Origin: Hirsutella rhossiliensis
Taxonomy: Eukaryota > Ascomycota > Sordariomycetes > Hypocreales > Ophiocordycipitaceae
Assembly: GCF_020360975.1 (NCBI RefSeq)
Contig: NW_025408680.1
Coordinates: 1,612,001 to 1,676,000 of the forward strand
DNA: 64,000 nt
Direction: 5' to 3'
The stretch's first letter is position 1. Every line of letters starts with the position of its first letter. Below the pieces are notes generated by a model that saw only the letters and a program-made list of their open reading frames with translations, did not search any database and was not told the origin of the DNA. Positions 11,641 to 21,209 of this stretch are shown piece after piece. Position numbers and translations under genes: made by a program.

Positions 11641-12215
11641 TCTAGCTATAGGTATCGAATGGCATCGTGGAACTTCTTCGCTGCTTCTTTGGCCTGCCGT
11701 TCGAGGTCTGGTCGCGCGGCTCGCGCCTGGCCTGCTCGCTGTTGTATCCTTGCTTGGTTTCGCCAGAACGTGTGTGTCCGCCGAAGTTGTGTAAGATCCT
11801 TTCCACCAACGTTTTGCATACGGTGACGGCCGTGCCCGAGGGGTCACTTCGTGGATAGCCCCCAGGACGACCCGCATCAGTTGATCTGTCTGGGTTTGAA
11901 CGTCGACAGCCCAAGGCAGGAGTCGCAGATTGTCTTTCACCCGGGCTCGTATGAGATTCCAAGGGGCGTTCTTAAACAAGAGTCTTGGCCTCGCACTTCT
12001 CTCGGGCATCGTGATGTCAAAAGTCGTCTGAATGGCTCTATGGTCTGAGCCATGATCGGTCCGATGGATGGCGCATGTTGCCACTTCGTCTGCCAACTCT
12101 GACGTCGTCAACACCAAGTCGATGGTGCTCTCCTGATCCTTGCCTTGCCATGTTTTCGTGCCCCTCGGGAGCAGGCTCCTGAGGCCATGCTCGTTCATCG
12201 GATCAATGATCGGCC
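11641..12215 (-). pseudogene. Fragment of a Tad-like LINE ORF2 (endonuclease to RT linker)
   Basis: The minus-strand reading gives GTKTWQGKDQESTIDLVL, HRTDHGSDHRAIQTTFDI and PYAKRWW. It matches, with substitutions, the region of LINE family 1 at about 27180-27530. The fragment includes the endonuclease C-terminal motif SDHRAI. It is truncated at both ends and broken by a frameshift, so it is a dead fragment of a related LINE family. It lies between the helicase element and P450 B. Confidence 0.75.
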
Positions 12216-12566
12216 CCGCTGTGAGTCCGGCGAGTCACGGGATCCGGCAGATCACCGGTAAATCCCTTAGGCAGGGAAGACTCTTCTGTGCCTTTTAAGG
12301 GGCGGCTTGGCCGCCTTCCGGCTGCATCTCTGCTACGCCTCGCACGGCGCGCAACGGGATGCGTGAGGCTAAGATGGGTGCTTTATAATAGGCGGGAGAA
12401 GACTGTTTAAACGATCACGTATTTTAGCACGTTATTTCGAAAATTGGCTTCTTCGAAGTGATGATGTTTTTTTTCCTTCCCCTATACTAAGGGGAAAGTG
12501 TGTCACATGCACGCCTAACTCAACAACGCCCAAACCTCCCCTTTACACACACGGACAGGACATGAT
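12216..12566. other. Intergenic, repeat-like, 3' of P450 B
   Basis: No gene is recognised. The stretch around 12216-12370 is GC-rich with a TTTTAAGGGGCGGC-type junction and may be a transposon remnant. The remainder should hold the P450 B 3' untranslated region. Confidence 0.4.
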
Positions 12567-14274
12567 CTAGAAGGCAATCTCCTCCGTCCTTCTTCGAACT
12601 GCTAGCTTCGCAGTTGGATTGGCGTTCATGTTGAGTCCGAATTTCCGCGGCTCTACGTTTGACCCTGGAACCAGCTTGAAGTCATACATTAAGAGCATAT
12701 GACACAGAGCCAGCTTGATCTCTACGGAGGCAAAGAACCTCCCAGGGCAAACATGGAGTCCATACCCAAAACCCATATGGTTGGGACTGGCGCTTACGAG
12801 TTGGGACGTATTCTCTTTTCCAGGCTGCTGGCGCATATTGAAAAAGCGGTAGCCGTCGAATGTATGTGGATCCACATATGTTTCAGGATTCCAGTGTTTT
12901 TCAACAGATACCAGTACGAATTTGTTCTTGGGCAGAACTGTTCCGTCTGCGAGGTTCACATCCGCAGTCGTGAAGCGCCGCATACTTGCTAATGCCGAGG
13001 CGTAATGATAAGTGACTGCGACGTGGAGCGCCAGGTCTGGGATCGAGCTTACCAACTGAAATCGGTTTCATCCTCTGACTTTCCTTCAATACGCTGTCCA
13101 TGAGTTTGAGGCTGTATAGAGAGTGCTTTGACCATCCACTCTGGCTTAGCACTGCGATGATTTCTTCACGAAGGGGCTCGATGAGCTCCGGATGACTGGC
13201 AATGTCCAACATGGCCTGAGTAAGGAAGTCGGTTGTGGTGTGCAGCGCTCCCATTGAGAGAGAAAGTTGAGCACACGCCGGGTCGTAGCTCACATGTTTC
13301 TCCCGAGCTGTTTGCTCCAACCACTCGATGGCGTCGTTGTACTCACACTTGGCTCCTCGCTCAGCGGCGGCAGCCTTTTCATAACGCCTGGCCTCTATTA
13401 GTGGATTGATGAGATCTCTTGCCTCCTGGACCAAGGCACGAGCTGAGGTGCAATGTGGGAGGAACCATTGTGCAGTGGACCGAAGCCAGTGTGGCCACAG
13501 GCGAAGTTCTTCCACCGCCTGAAAGGCCACGGTCGTATACGTGGACATGATGCGGAGCCACTGAGGATTTCGACACATCTTCAGCCCCAAAAACACGCGT
13601 GATGTGATGCGTGCTATGAGCTGCAAGTTGACTTCTTTGGCCACGACCTCATGCCAAGCTGTACCGGTTAGCAGGCTAGCAAAAGTTGAGGCAGGTAAAG
13701 CAATCACGCTTCGTTACCTTCATTGTCAGTGTAAATCTCTTGTAAGGCCACTTTGCATTCGTCGGAGACTGGCTTTGTTACGAGGGTGAGTTGGTGCGTA
13801 AGCTGATGCATGGCAACATGCTTCATGGCATAACTTTCATTGGTCCCTTCTCTGAAACCTTCAAATCCTGGAAGATGCGCATAAAACCACTGTTTTAATC
13901 GACTTAGAACCTGTCAGATATGATATTCTGGGTTAGCCCACCTTGAAAGATGCTTGTGTGATACTGAGCTCGTCGTGATTGCGAATCTCATGGGCGTACT
14001 TGGCTGGAAGAATAAGGATCTCTCCAACGTCGGCAAGCATGCGAAAAGGCAGCCCTGGAACTTGCGCAAGGCGGTTTGATATCATATCCCCGGCCTTGAC
14101 GATGAACAGTTTCTTCGGGCGACCATTGGTGAGCTCGAAAGGGCGTTTGCCGTTGACCAAAGGGAACGACGACGGTTTGGAAAGCCGTAGAACTTGCAGT
14201 GTCAAGGGCCGAATGGAATAAGCTATCACGACGACGATAAGCGCCAACGCCACCAGACTGATTGCAGGAGTCAT
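12567..14274 (-). CDS. Cytochrome P450 monooxygenase (P450 B), 4 exons
   Basis: This second haem-thiolate monooxygenase converges on P450 A. Proposed exons on the minus strand are 14274-13942, 13889-13718, 13658-13053 and 12988-12567, giving about 510 residues. The introns (52, 59 and 64 bp) begin GTGGGC, GTAACG and GTAAGC and end CAG, CAG and TAG, and all keep the frame; GCTAAC precedes the second acceptor. The first acceptor is the least certain, because another AG 21 bases upstream is also in frame. The N-terminus is a membrane anchor (ISLVALALIVVVIAY). Family landmarks are HLPGFEGF, helix I GALHTTTDFLTQA, ExxR ESQR, and the haem loop FGYGLHVCPGRFFA with the cysteine ligand. It belongs to the same broad group as P450 A. 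The substrate is unknown and no lesion is visible. Confidence 0.92.
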
Positions 14275-14523
14275 GCTGCTCTAATTTGATAGAGTGGAAC
14301 TCGTTTTGGCAAAGGAAGTAGGTAGAAAGTTTCGTCTTTGTCACGACGAGCCTTGCGGGTTATAGGGTACCTTATCGTATTTTATAACCCAGGTAACAAC
14401 AGCACGGGCAACAAAAGATTGCCGACCCTGCATTCGGACAGGTGTGTGGGTGCTGGATGAGAAATTGCATAATAAAAACACGGTGGCGTGAGGCCAGAAT
14501 CCGGCATCGCGCGTCGTGATGCA
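14275..14523. other. Promoter-side intergenic of P450 B
   Basis: This is upstream of P450 B on the minus strand. No other gene is recognised and no TATA box can be defended. Confidence 0.4.
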
Positions 14524-14770
14524 TACCGTAGAAATTCAGCAAATTCGTTCGACTTTTAGCGCTTGGGCCGGCGGGCTCCCCACAGGTTTCAGCCCCAAAT
14601 TTGTATACGAAAGGTACCTGGCCGTGCCGGCGTTGTGCGTGGAGTTGTCAGACTGGAAGAGGTGGGGCTAGATGTACATTCTGTATACAAATTTGGTGAC
14701 GCTGAGACATGTGGGGAACCCCCCGGTCCAGGCGCTAAAAGTCGAACGAATTTGCTGAATTTCTACGGTA
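14524..14770. mobile_element. Palindromic TACCGTA-type MITE, complete
   Basis: The 247-bp element begins TACCGTAGAAATTCAGC and ends GCTGAATTTCTACGGTA. The arms contain mirrored TTCGTTCGACTTTTAGCGC and CAAATTTGTATAC motifs, so most of the element can fold on itself. Termini bounded by TA fit a Tc1/mariner-superfamily derivative. No coding capacity is seen. Confidence 0.8.
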
Positions 14771-15238
14771 CTGGAGAGAGAGGCCATACGGCAGCCGTAC
14801 GAGAAGTTACTAGTCTTTGACCAGTGAAAATAGTTTCAATTGATCGATCGTTTTTATGTTATCGTCATGTGCTTCACAAGTCAAAGGCACAGGTAAGTGC
14901 GATCATGTACCCGTGCCAAGTCCCACTTTTATTTGATGATGATTTATTTCGCCCGGAGGATATTTCCTATAGGGCCTAGACGTTTTCAGCTATTGACAAT
15001 TCAAGACATTGATGCATAACACCCCAAGCCCCACGGATCATCTTGCATTGCGCCTACTGTTTTCCAGTCCATAACAAGCCGCTGTAGTCTCTGCCGTTGT
15101 GGACCCTGTCGTTTTGGTCTCTGTCGTTGTGAATTTTTTGCCCCTCGCTTCCGAGAATTCCTTCTCTCAGTCTTTTATCCTTGTGACGCTGTCCCTGTTG
15201 ACGAGTGGGAACCCGAGTGTACCCTGAAGAACAGGGGT

Positions 15239-15312
15239 GCCTCCAGCCGGCTTCGAACCGACCTCTCCGCAATACAGAGACTCCAGACGTGTCACCACTA
15301 CGCCATGGAGGC
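15239..15312 (-). ncRNA. tRNA-like SINE head (not a functional tRNA)
   Basis: The acceptor stem pairs perfectly (GCCTCCA with TGGAGGC), the T arm is GTCGG TTCGAAG CCGGC, the A box is TGGCGTAGTGG and the B box is GGTTCGAAGCC. The anticodon arm does not fold well in the standard register: read at the normal spacing the anticodon would be CTC, but the stem has two mismatches. It is better seen as the pol III promoter of a SINE than as a working tRNA. Confidence 0.6.
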
Positions 15313-15411
15313 AAAAATTGGTAGCTTCTCTTTGAATAGCGTGTCATCCTTAGTGCAGGGGCCATGCTAATCTTCTCTGTATCGTTTCAATAGACCAATT
15401 TGTCCGAAGAC
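15313..15411 (-). ncRNA. U6 snRNA copy (retropseudogene)
   Basis: The minus strand reads a U6 spliceosomal RNA, starting GTCTTCGGAC and containing the invariant ACAGAGA box within CGATACAGAGAAGATTAGCA. It continues with the GGCCCCTGCAC and GGATGACACGC segments and ends in a T run (CCAATTTTT). All 99 bases look intact. The copy begins directly at a target-site duplication and has no native upstream promoter, because the flank is MITE sequence. It is therefore a retroposed copy, not a normal locus. Confidence 0.85.
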
Positions 15412-15474
15412 CCCACTTTTATTTGGTGGTGCGAGCTTGCGAGTTCCAAATAAAAGTGGGGCGTGGCACGGGTA

Positions 15475-15773
15475 CCGCTTAGCACCCTTGTCAAGGATTT
15501 GAAAACTACCCCGCTATATACTCCACTATTTGGCTGAAATAGGACTTAACATAGCGCATAAACGGGAAGCATAGTGCGTCTAATGTGGCCCATTTCATGT
15601 GCGGGGTTCTTATCTTTCCTTTTTGCTTACAGGGGTTATTTTAGCGTCAGCAAGAACTTTTGAAATGTTCCTCCGTATTGATCGGGGAGATCGAGCTGAT
15701 GTTGCTGACGTAGATGACACGTGGCCTTCAGTACCATCTTACCCCCATTGACGAAGAAGACGGGAAGGGCACG
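15475..15773. other. Intergenic, no gene recognised
   Basis: Only short ORFs are present, with no family signature. Confidence 0.4.
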
Positions 15774-15910
15774 AGTACCGTAGAAACTCAAGAAATTGAG
15801 ACGGCCTTGGCGGTGTGGGGTGGTGCAGAATGCAAGGATTAGCCCCGCACCAAATTTGTATGGTGTACTCATCAGCCTAGTCCCGCCCGAGCCAACGAGC
15901 TAGCCCGGCT
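15774..15910. repeat. Orphan left end of a TACCGTA-type MITE
   Basis: The stretch starts TACCGTAGAAACTCAAG and includes CGGCCTTGGCGG and CACCAAATTTGTAT, the terminal-arm motifs of the complete copies at 14524 and 32191. No right end follows before the MULE, so this is a broken copy. Confidence 0.6.
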
Positions 15911-16066
15911 CGCACACACACATCTTTACGTACTAGTTAAAAGGCCACCCCGTCACGCTAAACGGCCACCCAAAAGTGGGTCAACTGTGGCTTGGTCGCC
16001 GCGCAGCGCCGATGCCGCAAAGGTGTGTGCGCGCATTCGCTGCCGGCATCGAGGTGCGCGCCAGAG

Positions 16067-19000
16067 GGGCCACCCTAGTCGCACGGCCTCTCGGCGATTG
16101 TCGCACGGCCTCTTTGGCCGGATTAGGCAGTTGCGACACGAGAGACTTAGGGCCTAGGCAATTTTATTAGCAAATTGATGTACCTCTTGTACCGATGGTT
16201 GCCGCACCGTTAAACGCGTAAGACTCGTGGTAGTAACGCGTAAAAACGCAGTCTGTCAACGCAGTCTATCAACGCCGTCAACGCCGTCAACGCCGATATC
16301 ACCAAAGCCGCATTCACCGCCTTATTTGAAGCCTTTACAATGGACTCAATGACACTGCCTACCGAGATGGCTGCGCCCTTCGATTTAGGGCCATTCGAGA
16401 CCGCGGATGCCGCAATTGAAGCTATTCAGGCCCTCGCGAGACGAAGGCTACGCTGTAGTCAAAGTCAGATCCTCCAATAAGCGTATGGGTATTCCTCACC
16501 GCTGGGACCTCGCTTGCGCCCGTGGACCTATCCATCATGTGTCTATTGCAGCAAGGCTCCGCGAGTCAGGCACGAGGAAAGCCGGCTGCCCGTTCAAGGT
16601 CAAGATAGTGCAAATGACTACACTTGACGACCTGTGGCATATAACGGTGATGTGCCCAGAGCACAACCACGGTCCCGAGGATCCAATCGCCTTCCCAGAA
16701 CACCGCAAACTCACGCAGGCCCAGATTGACGAAGTTGAGCTCTTATCTCGCGATGCTGCCCAAACGGCTCGAACGATCCATATATCCCTCTCCGTTCGTA
16801 ACGAGGGTATTTTGACAACGGAGAAGGATGTAACCAATCTTCAGACCCGGCGTCAAATGCGTGAACTTGGGGCTCGAACGTCAACGCAGGCGTTGGTAGC
16901 AAAACTAGACGATATACGTATACCGCACGCCGAGACCTATAATGACGAACACCTCGAGAAGATCGTCTTCCTGCTAGACGAAGGCTTCGAGTTCTGGACC
17001 CGGCATTCGCATTTAATGATGCTCGATGTGACCTATAATACTAATAGGTTCGGGCTGAAGTTACTCGAGGTAAACGGCATTACTCTCTCGGGCTCGATTT
17101 TCCCACTTGTGGCCTGTCTCTCGCCAGACGAGAACGGTGGTATCTTCGAATGGGCGCTGGGCCAGTGGAAGATCTGGATAACGGAATATGCTCTCAGCCT
17201 CGACCTCAACGACGATGCCTTCTATCCGCACGTTGTGATTACCGACTTCGATGCAGCGGAGCGTTGGGGTATCGATCGTGTGTTTCCGTTGGTCCAAAAG
17301 CAGCTCTGTACGTGGCATATCGAAAAAAACATCAAGAAGGCGGCTCGTGAGCGTTGGGTAGGGGAAATGGCCGCTCGTGAGGCTGATCCGATGAATATCG
17401 GTATTCTTGTTGATGGGGATCGCGGCGTACGAGCACAACGAACCCCGGATGACTTCGTGAAGGCGTGGAAAGGCCTTCGTGATGCAGATACAGAGGCAGA
17501 GTTTTTGGTATTGTGGCAAGCATTGCAGAACGACTTTTCACGCAGCCTGGTAAGTCTATTATTCCGTACCGGCAGGCAGCTGCCGGGCCTACCTCTCAAC
17601 ACCATAGCTAAGATCACCACTTTCAACAGCCTTAGTCTCATACCTCTCTACGACGTACATTCGACTACGGCCACAGTGGGTGAAGGCGTATACCAAGACC
17701 TACCGTAACTACGGTCATACGACGACTTCGCCTTGTGAATCTCTTCACAATAGCTCGCAGAGCTTTATTAAGAACGGAACTGCACATCTTTTGCAACTAT
17801 ATAACGCCTTACGACTCCAACGGCAAACGGTACAGCGGCGGCATCGGGCTCTCGTTGCTAAAGAAGCAACGAGAAATAGGAATCCATACAATCAACTTCT
17901 ATATCAAGAAGTCGTCTCATCAGTCTCCTACCTAAGTCTTCAAAAGGTACAGCAAGAATACCGTTTTGCTAAAGGTTACCGCCTCAATCCACGCCGGACG
18001 CCACTACAGCCTTGCGCACACAATTTTACAGCACAATTCGGGCTCCCTTGTCGTCATATTATATTGGATTATCTCGGGCTTCAAACTACCAACTCTGAGC
18101 GGATCGTGATACCGCTACGGCCGCTACCGCTATCCCTTTTTGATCGACATTGGCATCTCAAAAACCCGTTACCAGAGTCTGATCCGTATCAACGCATCCG
18201 TGACCCTCGAATTATCCCTCGCCGGCGCGTTGGGCAAGATATAACAACGAGTATTCCTCAGCAAGCAGGATCGTCACGAGCCTCACAGTCACAAGCACGC
18301 CCTCGAGCACCCCGTCAGACCCAAGCCCAACGAAACGCCGCTATTGCACGCATGGCTGCCCTTGAAGCTCTACAAATGCAGCAAACAGCAGCCTCAACAC
18401 CACAGGGTCAGTTCACGATATCTAACGACGTTACGATACAGCAGCCAGCCCAACCGCTACAGCCGGTACGTCAACCTCACAGCTTTCGATCGCACACAGC
18501 ACAGTCACGTATACCGTCAAGCTGGGGGCAATTCGAGCCACAGGCCTCACAGACTGAGCCCGGGCCCCAACGAGGGTATCGCGAAATGCCTCGTTTTTTC
18601 ACGTCACAGCTAGCTACACAAGGTGTATCTATCCAGCAAGCAATCCAGGATTTACAACAATCCTCACAGCCGCTGCCGCCGCCGCCGCCGCTGCCGCAGA
18701 TAATAACGCCGCTGATGACGCCGCTGATGACGCCGCTGCTCCACAGGATGATGTATCGCGAGCCTCACAGGATATGGCACAAGGTTACGTTGGATTTCAA
18801 GGCAGCTACCGCAGGTCCCTTCTGAACAGCAAAATGAAGTGGGAAACGTAGGGCAGATACAGAGGCAGGCGAAGCCGCGGGTCACACGGCGCCAGGCATC
18901 GCGCAAGCGGCCGTACGAGCAGATAATCCAGTTCTGAATAGCCTCGCGGGAATCATTGAATTGCAATGCATTACTTGCGCCGGTCGGGTTGTCGCGCGAT

Positions 19001-19122
19001 ACTTCTTTTCGTATGCAAATCGCAGGCAAATTGGAGGGATCCAAATTACGTGTCGCAACTGCCTAATCCGGCCAAAGAGGCCGTGCGACAATCGCCGAGA
19101 GGCCGTGCGACTAGGGTGGCCC
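16067..19122 (+). mobile_element. MULE-type DNA transposon with perfect 74-bp TIRs
   Basis: The left TIR (16067-16140, starting GGGCCACCCTAGTCGC) and right TIR (19049-19122) are exact reverse complements over 74 bp. Each contains a short internal direct repeat (GTCGCACGGCCTCT twice). The interior encodes a Mutator-like transposase. The 8-10 bp outside the TIRs do not match (GCGCCAGAG against GTTCCTCAA), so the expected target duplication is missing. A C-rich tandem word (TCAACGCCG) lies just inside the left end at about 16260-16300. Confidence 0.88.
16340..18825 (+). pseudogene. Mutator-like (MULE/Hop-type) transposase, two frame problems
   Basis: A DDE transposase of the MULE superfamily. 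The likely start is the ATG at 16340 (MDSMTLPTEMAAPFDLGPFE). A frame break near 16437 interrupts the N-terminus before DEGYAVVKVRSSNKR. The N-terminal FAR1/WRKY-like zinc region (GCPFKVKI, CPEHNHGP) is followed by the catalytic core: HLMMLDVTYNTNRFG (first D), HVVITDFDAAERWG (second D) and CTWHIEKNIKKA. A SWIM-type zinc motif CAHNFTAQFGLPCRHI sits near 18013-18060, and the C-terminus is Gln- and Pro-rich. An intron-like sequence starts GTAAGT at 17550. The nearest acceptor (17629) puts exon 2 out of frame with an immediate TAG. The acceptor at 17676 restores the frame but drops about 15 residues resembling conserved MULE sequence (YLSTTYIRLRPQWVKAY). This copy is probably inactive. Confidence 0.8.
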
Positions 19123-19395
19123 GTTCCTCAAGGCACAGGAGACCGGCCCCTTGCAGGGTCCGCCAATGCCTTGAGGAACGAAGGAACGACGAAGGTGGCG
19201 GTGAAAAGTGGCTGGTGGGCACGGAGCGGGGGTGTGGCGAAGGACGCGGAAGAAAGATCCTTTCGTCACGTCGTTCCTCGTTCCTCAAGGCATTTGATTT
19301 GATTTATCTGTTTGCAAGTCTGTTTGCAAGCCTGAGTCGGCTACAGAGACAGTACTACGACGCAGCTTCAATGTTGACTACCGGTAGGGGTCAGT
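19123..19395. other. Spacer with inverted GTTCCTCAAGGCA motif
   Basis: GTTCCTCAAGGCA at 19123 is mirrored by TGCCTTGAGGAAC at about 19170, and CGTTCCTCAAGGCA recurs near 19280. The enclosed GGAGACCGG...CCGCCAATGCC resembles 41784-41818. This is a small repeat of unknown class and no gene is recognised. Confidence 0.4.
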
Positions 19396-20454
19396 TCATG
19401 TCTCCTCGGACAAGACTCTGGCTCTCTCCCACTCCCTCAGTCCAGCAATCCCAACCTTGAGAAAGTATTGGTCCTCTTCAATTCTTTTACGTAGAGGGCC
19501 CTGTTGCAACTCTTGCACGTCCCATCCAGCCCACACAAAACGGCCGTGCAAGAATCGGGCTTCGGGCGAGGCCGCCCAGACGGCAAATTGGCCGGGCATA
19601 TTTGCTGTACCGTCGTCATTATCTCGAATCACGCACAAGTACAACGACTTTTGGACAACTCACCATCATCCCAGTCAAAGTCGTCCTCGTAAAACCCGTA
19701 GCTGCTTACCGCCTCGGTGAAGACGCCCCCGGGGTGAAAGCTCACGACCTGCATCTCGTCCGGATCAACATCCTTGGCAAGCATCTGCAGCAGCATGGCC
19801 GCAGCGCTCTTGCTAGCGCTGTAGAGGGGGATTAGGTTTGCAAGGCCATCACTAGAATAATCGTAGATGGCCTTGGTTGACACATTGACGAGAGCCTGCC
19901 TGCGGTCAGTGTCGCCTCCGAGTAGTACGGTGTTGTCGACTAACCGTGCCTCGCCTCGTCGGATTCGGCTGCTTATACAACCTCTGGGCAAAATCCACGT
20001 GTCCTCGCACATTTGTAGTGTAGTCATCCCAAATGACGTCCAGGCCTGACGTCGCAATAGGGTTCAGTCCCGCGAACCTGGCCGCGCTCAGTACCACGAC
20101 ATCGACGAAAACCCCTTCCTTCTCCAACATTGTCCAAAGCCTCTCGACAGATCCAGCGTCACCAACATCGCACACCTGTCCACGTATCTGGACTTTGGGG
20201 TTGTCCGTTTTGAGCTGGGAAACGGCCCGGTCCAGCAGCTCAACCCGACGGCCAACGATGATGACGCGCTCCGCCCGAGCTTGCGCAAATGCCCGGGCGG
20301 CAGCCAGGCCGATACCTGACGAGCCGCCGGTAATAAGCACCGTCTTGCCAACCTGGGAGAGCTCCGGGCGACTGGGTGAGATGGCTGGGTAGGGTGTATG
20401 GTGGACTACCTTTGTAAAGGAGAAGCCCCCCTTGGTGGAGTTGGTAAACGCCAT
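19396..20454 (-). CDS. Short-chain dehydrogenase/reductase (SDR), 3 exons
   Basis: An NAD(P)-dependent oxidoreductase with a Rossmann fold. Proposed minus-strand exons are 20454-19945, 19895-19664 and 19604-19396, giving about 316 residues. The introns (49 and 59 bp) begin GTTAGT and GTGAGT and end CAG, and both preserve the frame. The Met at 20454 (MAFTNSTKGGF) is preferred over the upstream one at 20496. The cofactor motif is TGGSSGIG. The NVST strand precedes the catalytic YSASK (Tyr-x3-Lys), and PGGVFTEA follows. The C-terminus (PGQFAVWAASPEARFLHGRF) is typical of a fungal SDR group found in secondary-metabolite clusters and elsewhere. Substrate unknown; no lesion seen. Confidence 0.87.
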
Positions 20455-20496
20455 TATGCAGTATGTACGGATACCAACTGCTTTTTTCGTCTTCAA

Positions 20497-21057
20497 CTAG
20501 TCTCTAGATGATTGCTACTGAATCGGAAAGGGGATATTATTGTGTCGAGTTCAAGTAGTTTCCATCCCTGCGGTCCACCAGTTGGATCCATCGTCATCAA
20601 TCAAAGTGTCTTTCATCCTCGATGTTGCAATCAGCGACAGGTCATATCAGCCATCCTAGCGGCAGCAGCTGGAGGGATGTGCATTTCACTTTTGCCTGCG
20701 GTGGCGGATTGGCACATGCGAGACTCGAGATACGAAGCAGAGCCGGCATTAATAGCGAGACATTGTTCGTGACGTGGCACTCTTCCAGACGCACAAGCTT
20801 TTCTCGACTTCTAGGGCTTCAGCTTCATGTTGGACTACCTATTGTCAACTTGAGGGCATGCATGATGTTGAGGGACATTCCTTACGCTGGTGTTTACATG
20901 TAAATAACGGTACACCCGCGATTCGCTGCCCTCTTGCCTAATACGGTTTAGGCACAGGGATTATAATATTCGCGCACAGGGAGAGTAAGAGGGATCCGCA
21001 TATTTGGCTGCGTAGCACACCAAAATTGGTGTCCAGAGGTTTTGGCGCCAACTTAGG
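20497..21057. other. Intergenic, no gene recognised
   Basis: This is the upstream region of the SDR on the minus strand. Small ORFs only, with no recognised domain. Confidence 0.4.
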
Positions 21058-21132
21058 GGTAATCGTGCCCGCCCCCACTTTAGTGGGTGAGCCAAAGCGA
21101 ATCCCAATAAAGTGGGGGCGGGCACGATTACC
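21058..21132. mobile_element. 75-bp palindromic MITE
   Basis: The left arm GGTAATCGTGCCCGCCCCCA mirrors the right arm TGGGGGCGGGCACGATTACC, with a short loop containing AGTGGGTGAGCCAAAGCG. It is uninterrupted and close to the palindromes used as insertion targets by LINE and SINE elements elsewhere in the window. Confidence 0.75.
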
Positions 21133-21209
21133 GTTGTGTCGCATCCAACTAGGTACTCGTGCCTGCCCCACTCTTCTGGATTCCGGCAAGCCTTCACAGG
21201 GTACGGATA

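Larger units (their letters stand above)
14936..15411 (-). mobile_element. Chimeric retroelement: U6 snRNA + tRNA-like SINE head + LINE-type tail
   Basis: Read on the minus strand, the insert begins exactly with the 5' end of a U6 snRNA copy. It continues into a tRNA-like block with pol III A and B boxes, then a unique body (about 15238-15065), and ends in a tail resembling the 3' end of LINE family 1 (GGGCGAAATAAATCATCAT). It is flanked by the 14-bp duplication CCCACTTTTATTTG at 14922-14935 and 15412-15425, which shows retroposition. The likely mechanism is LINE machinery copying a SINE transcript and jumping to U6 RNA. Alternatively the whole array is one SINE family with a U6 head; a single copy in the window cannot decide. 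Confidence 0.75.
14908..15474. mobile_element. Small palindromic MITE interrupted by a retroelement
   Basis: The left end begins TACCCGTGCC at 14908 and the right end finishes GGCACGGGTA at 15474. Between them lies a retroposed insert (14936-15411). Removing the insert and one target copy leaves a palindrome of about 75-80 bp with CCCACTTTTATTTG in one arm and CAAATAAAAGTGGG in the other. The same type occurs around 21058 and at the target of the LINE stack (42590 and 53667). Confidence 0.7.

Noticed and set aside
15239..15312. Functional tRNA gene
   Set aside because: The acceptor and T arms are good, but the anticodon stem does not pair in the standard register. It is also embedded in a retroposed element next to a U6 copy.
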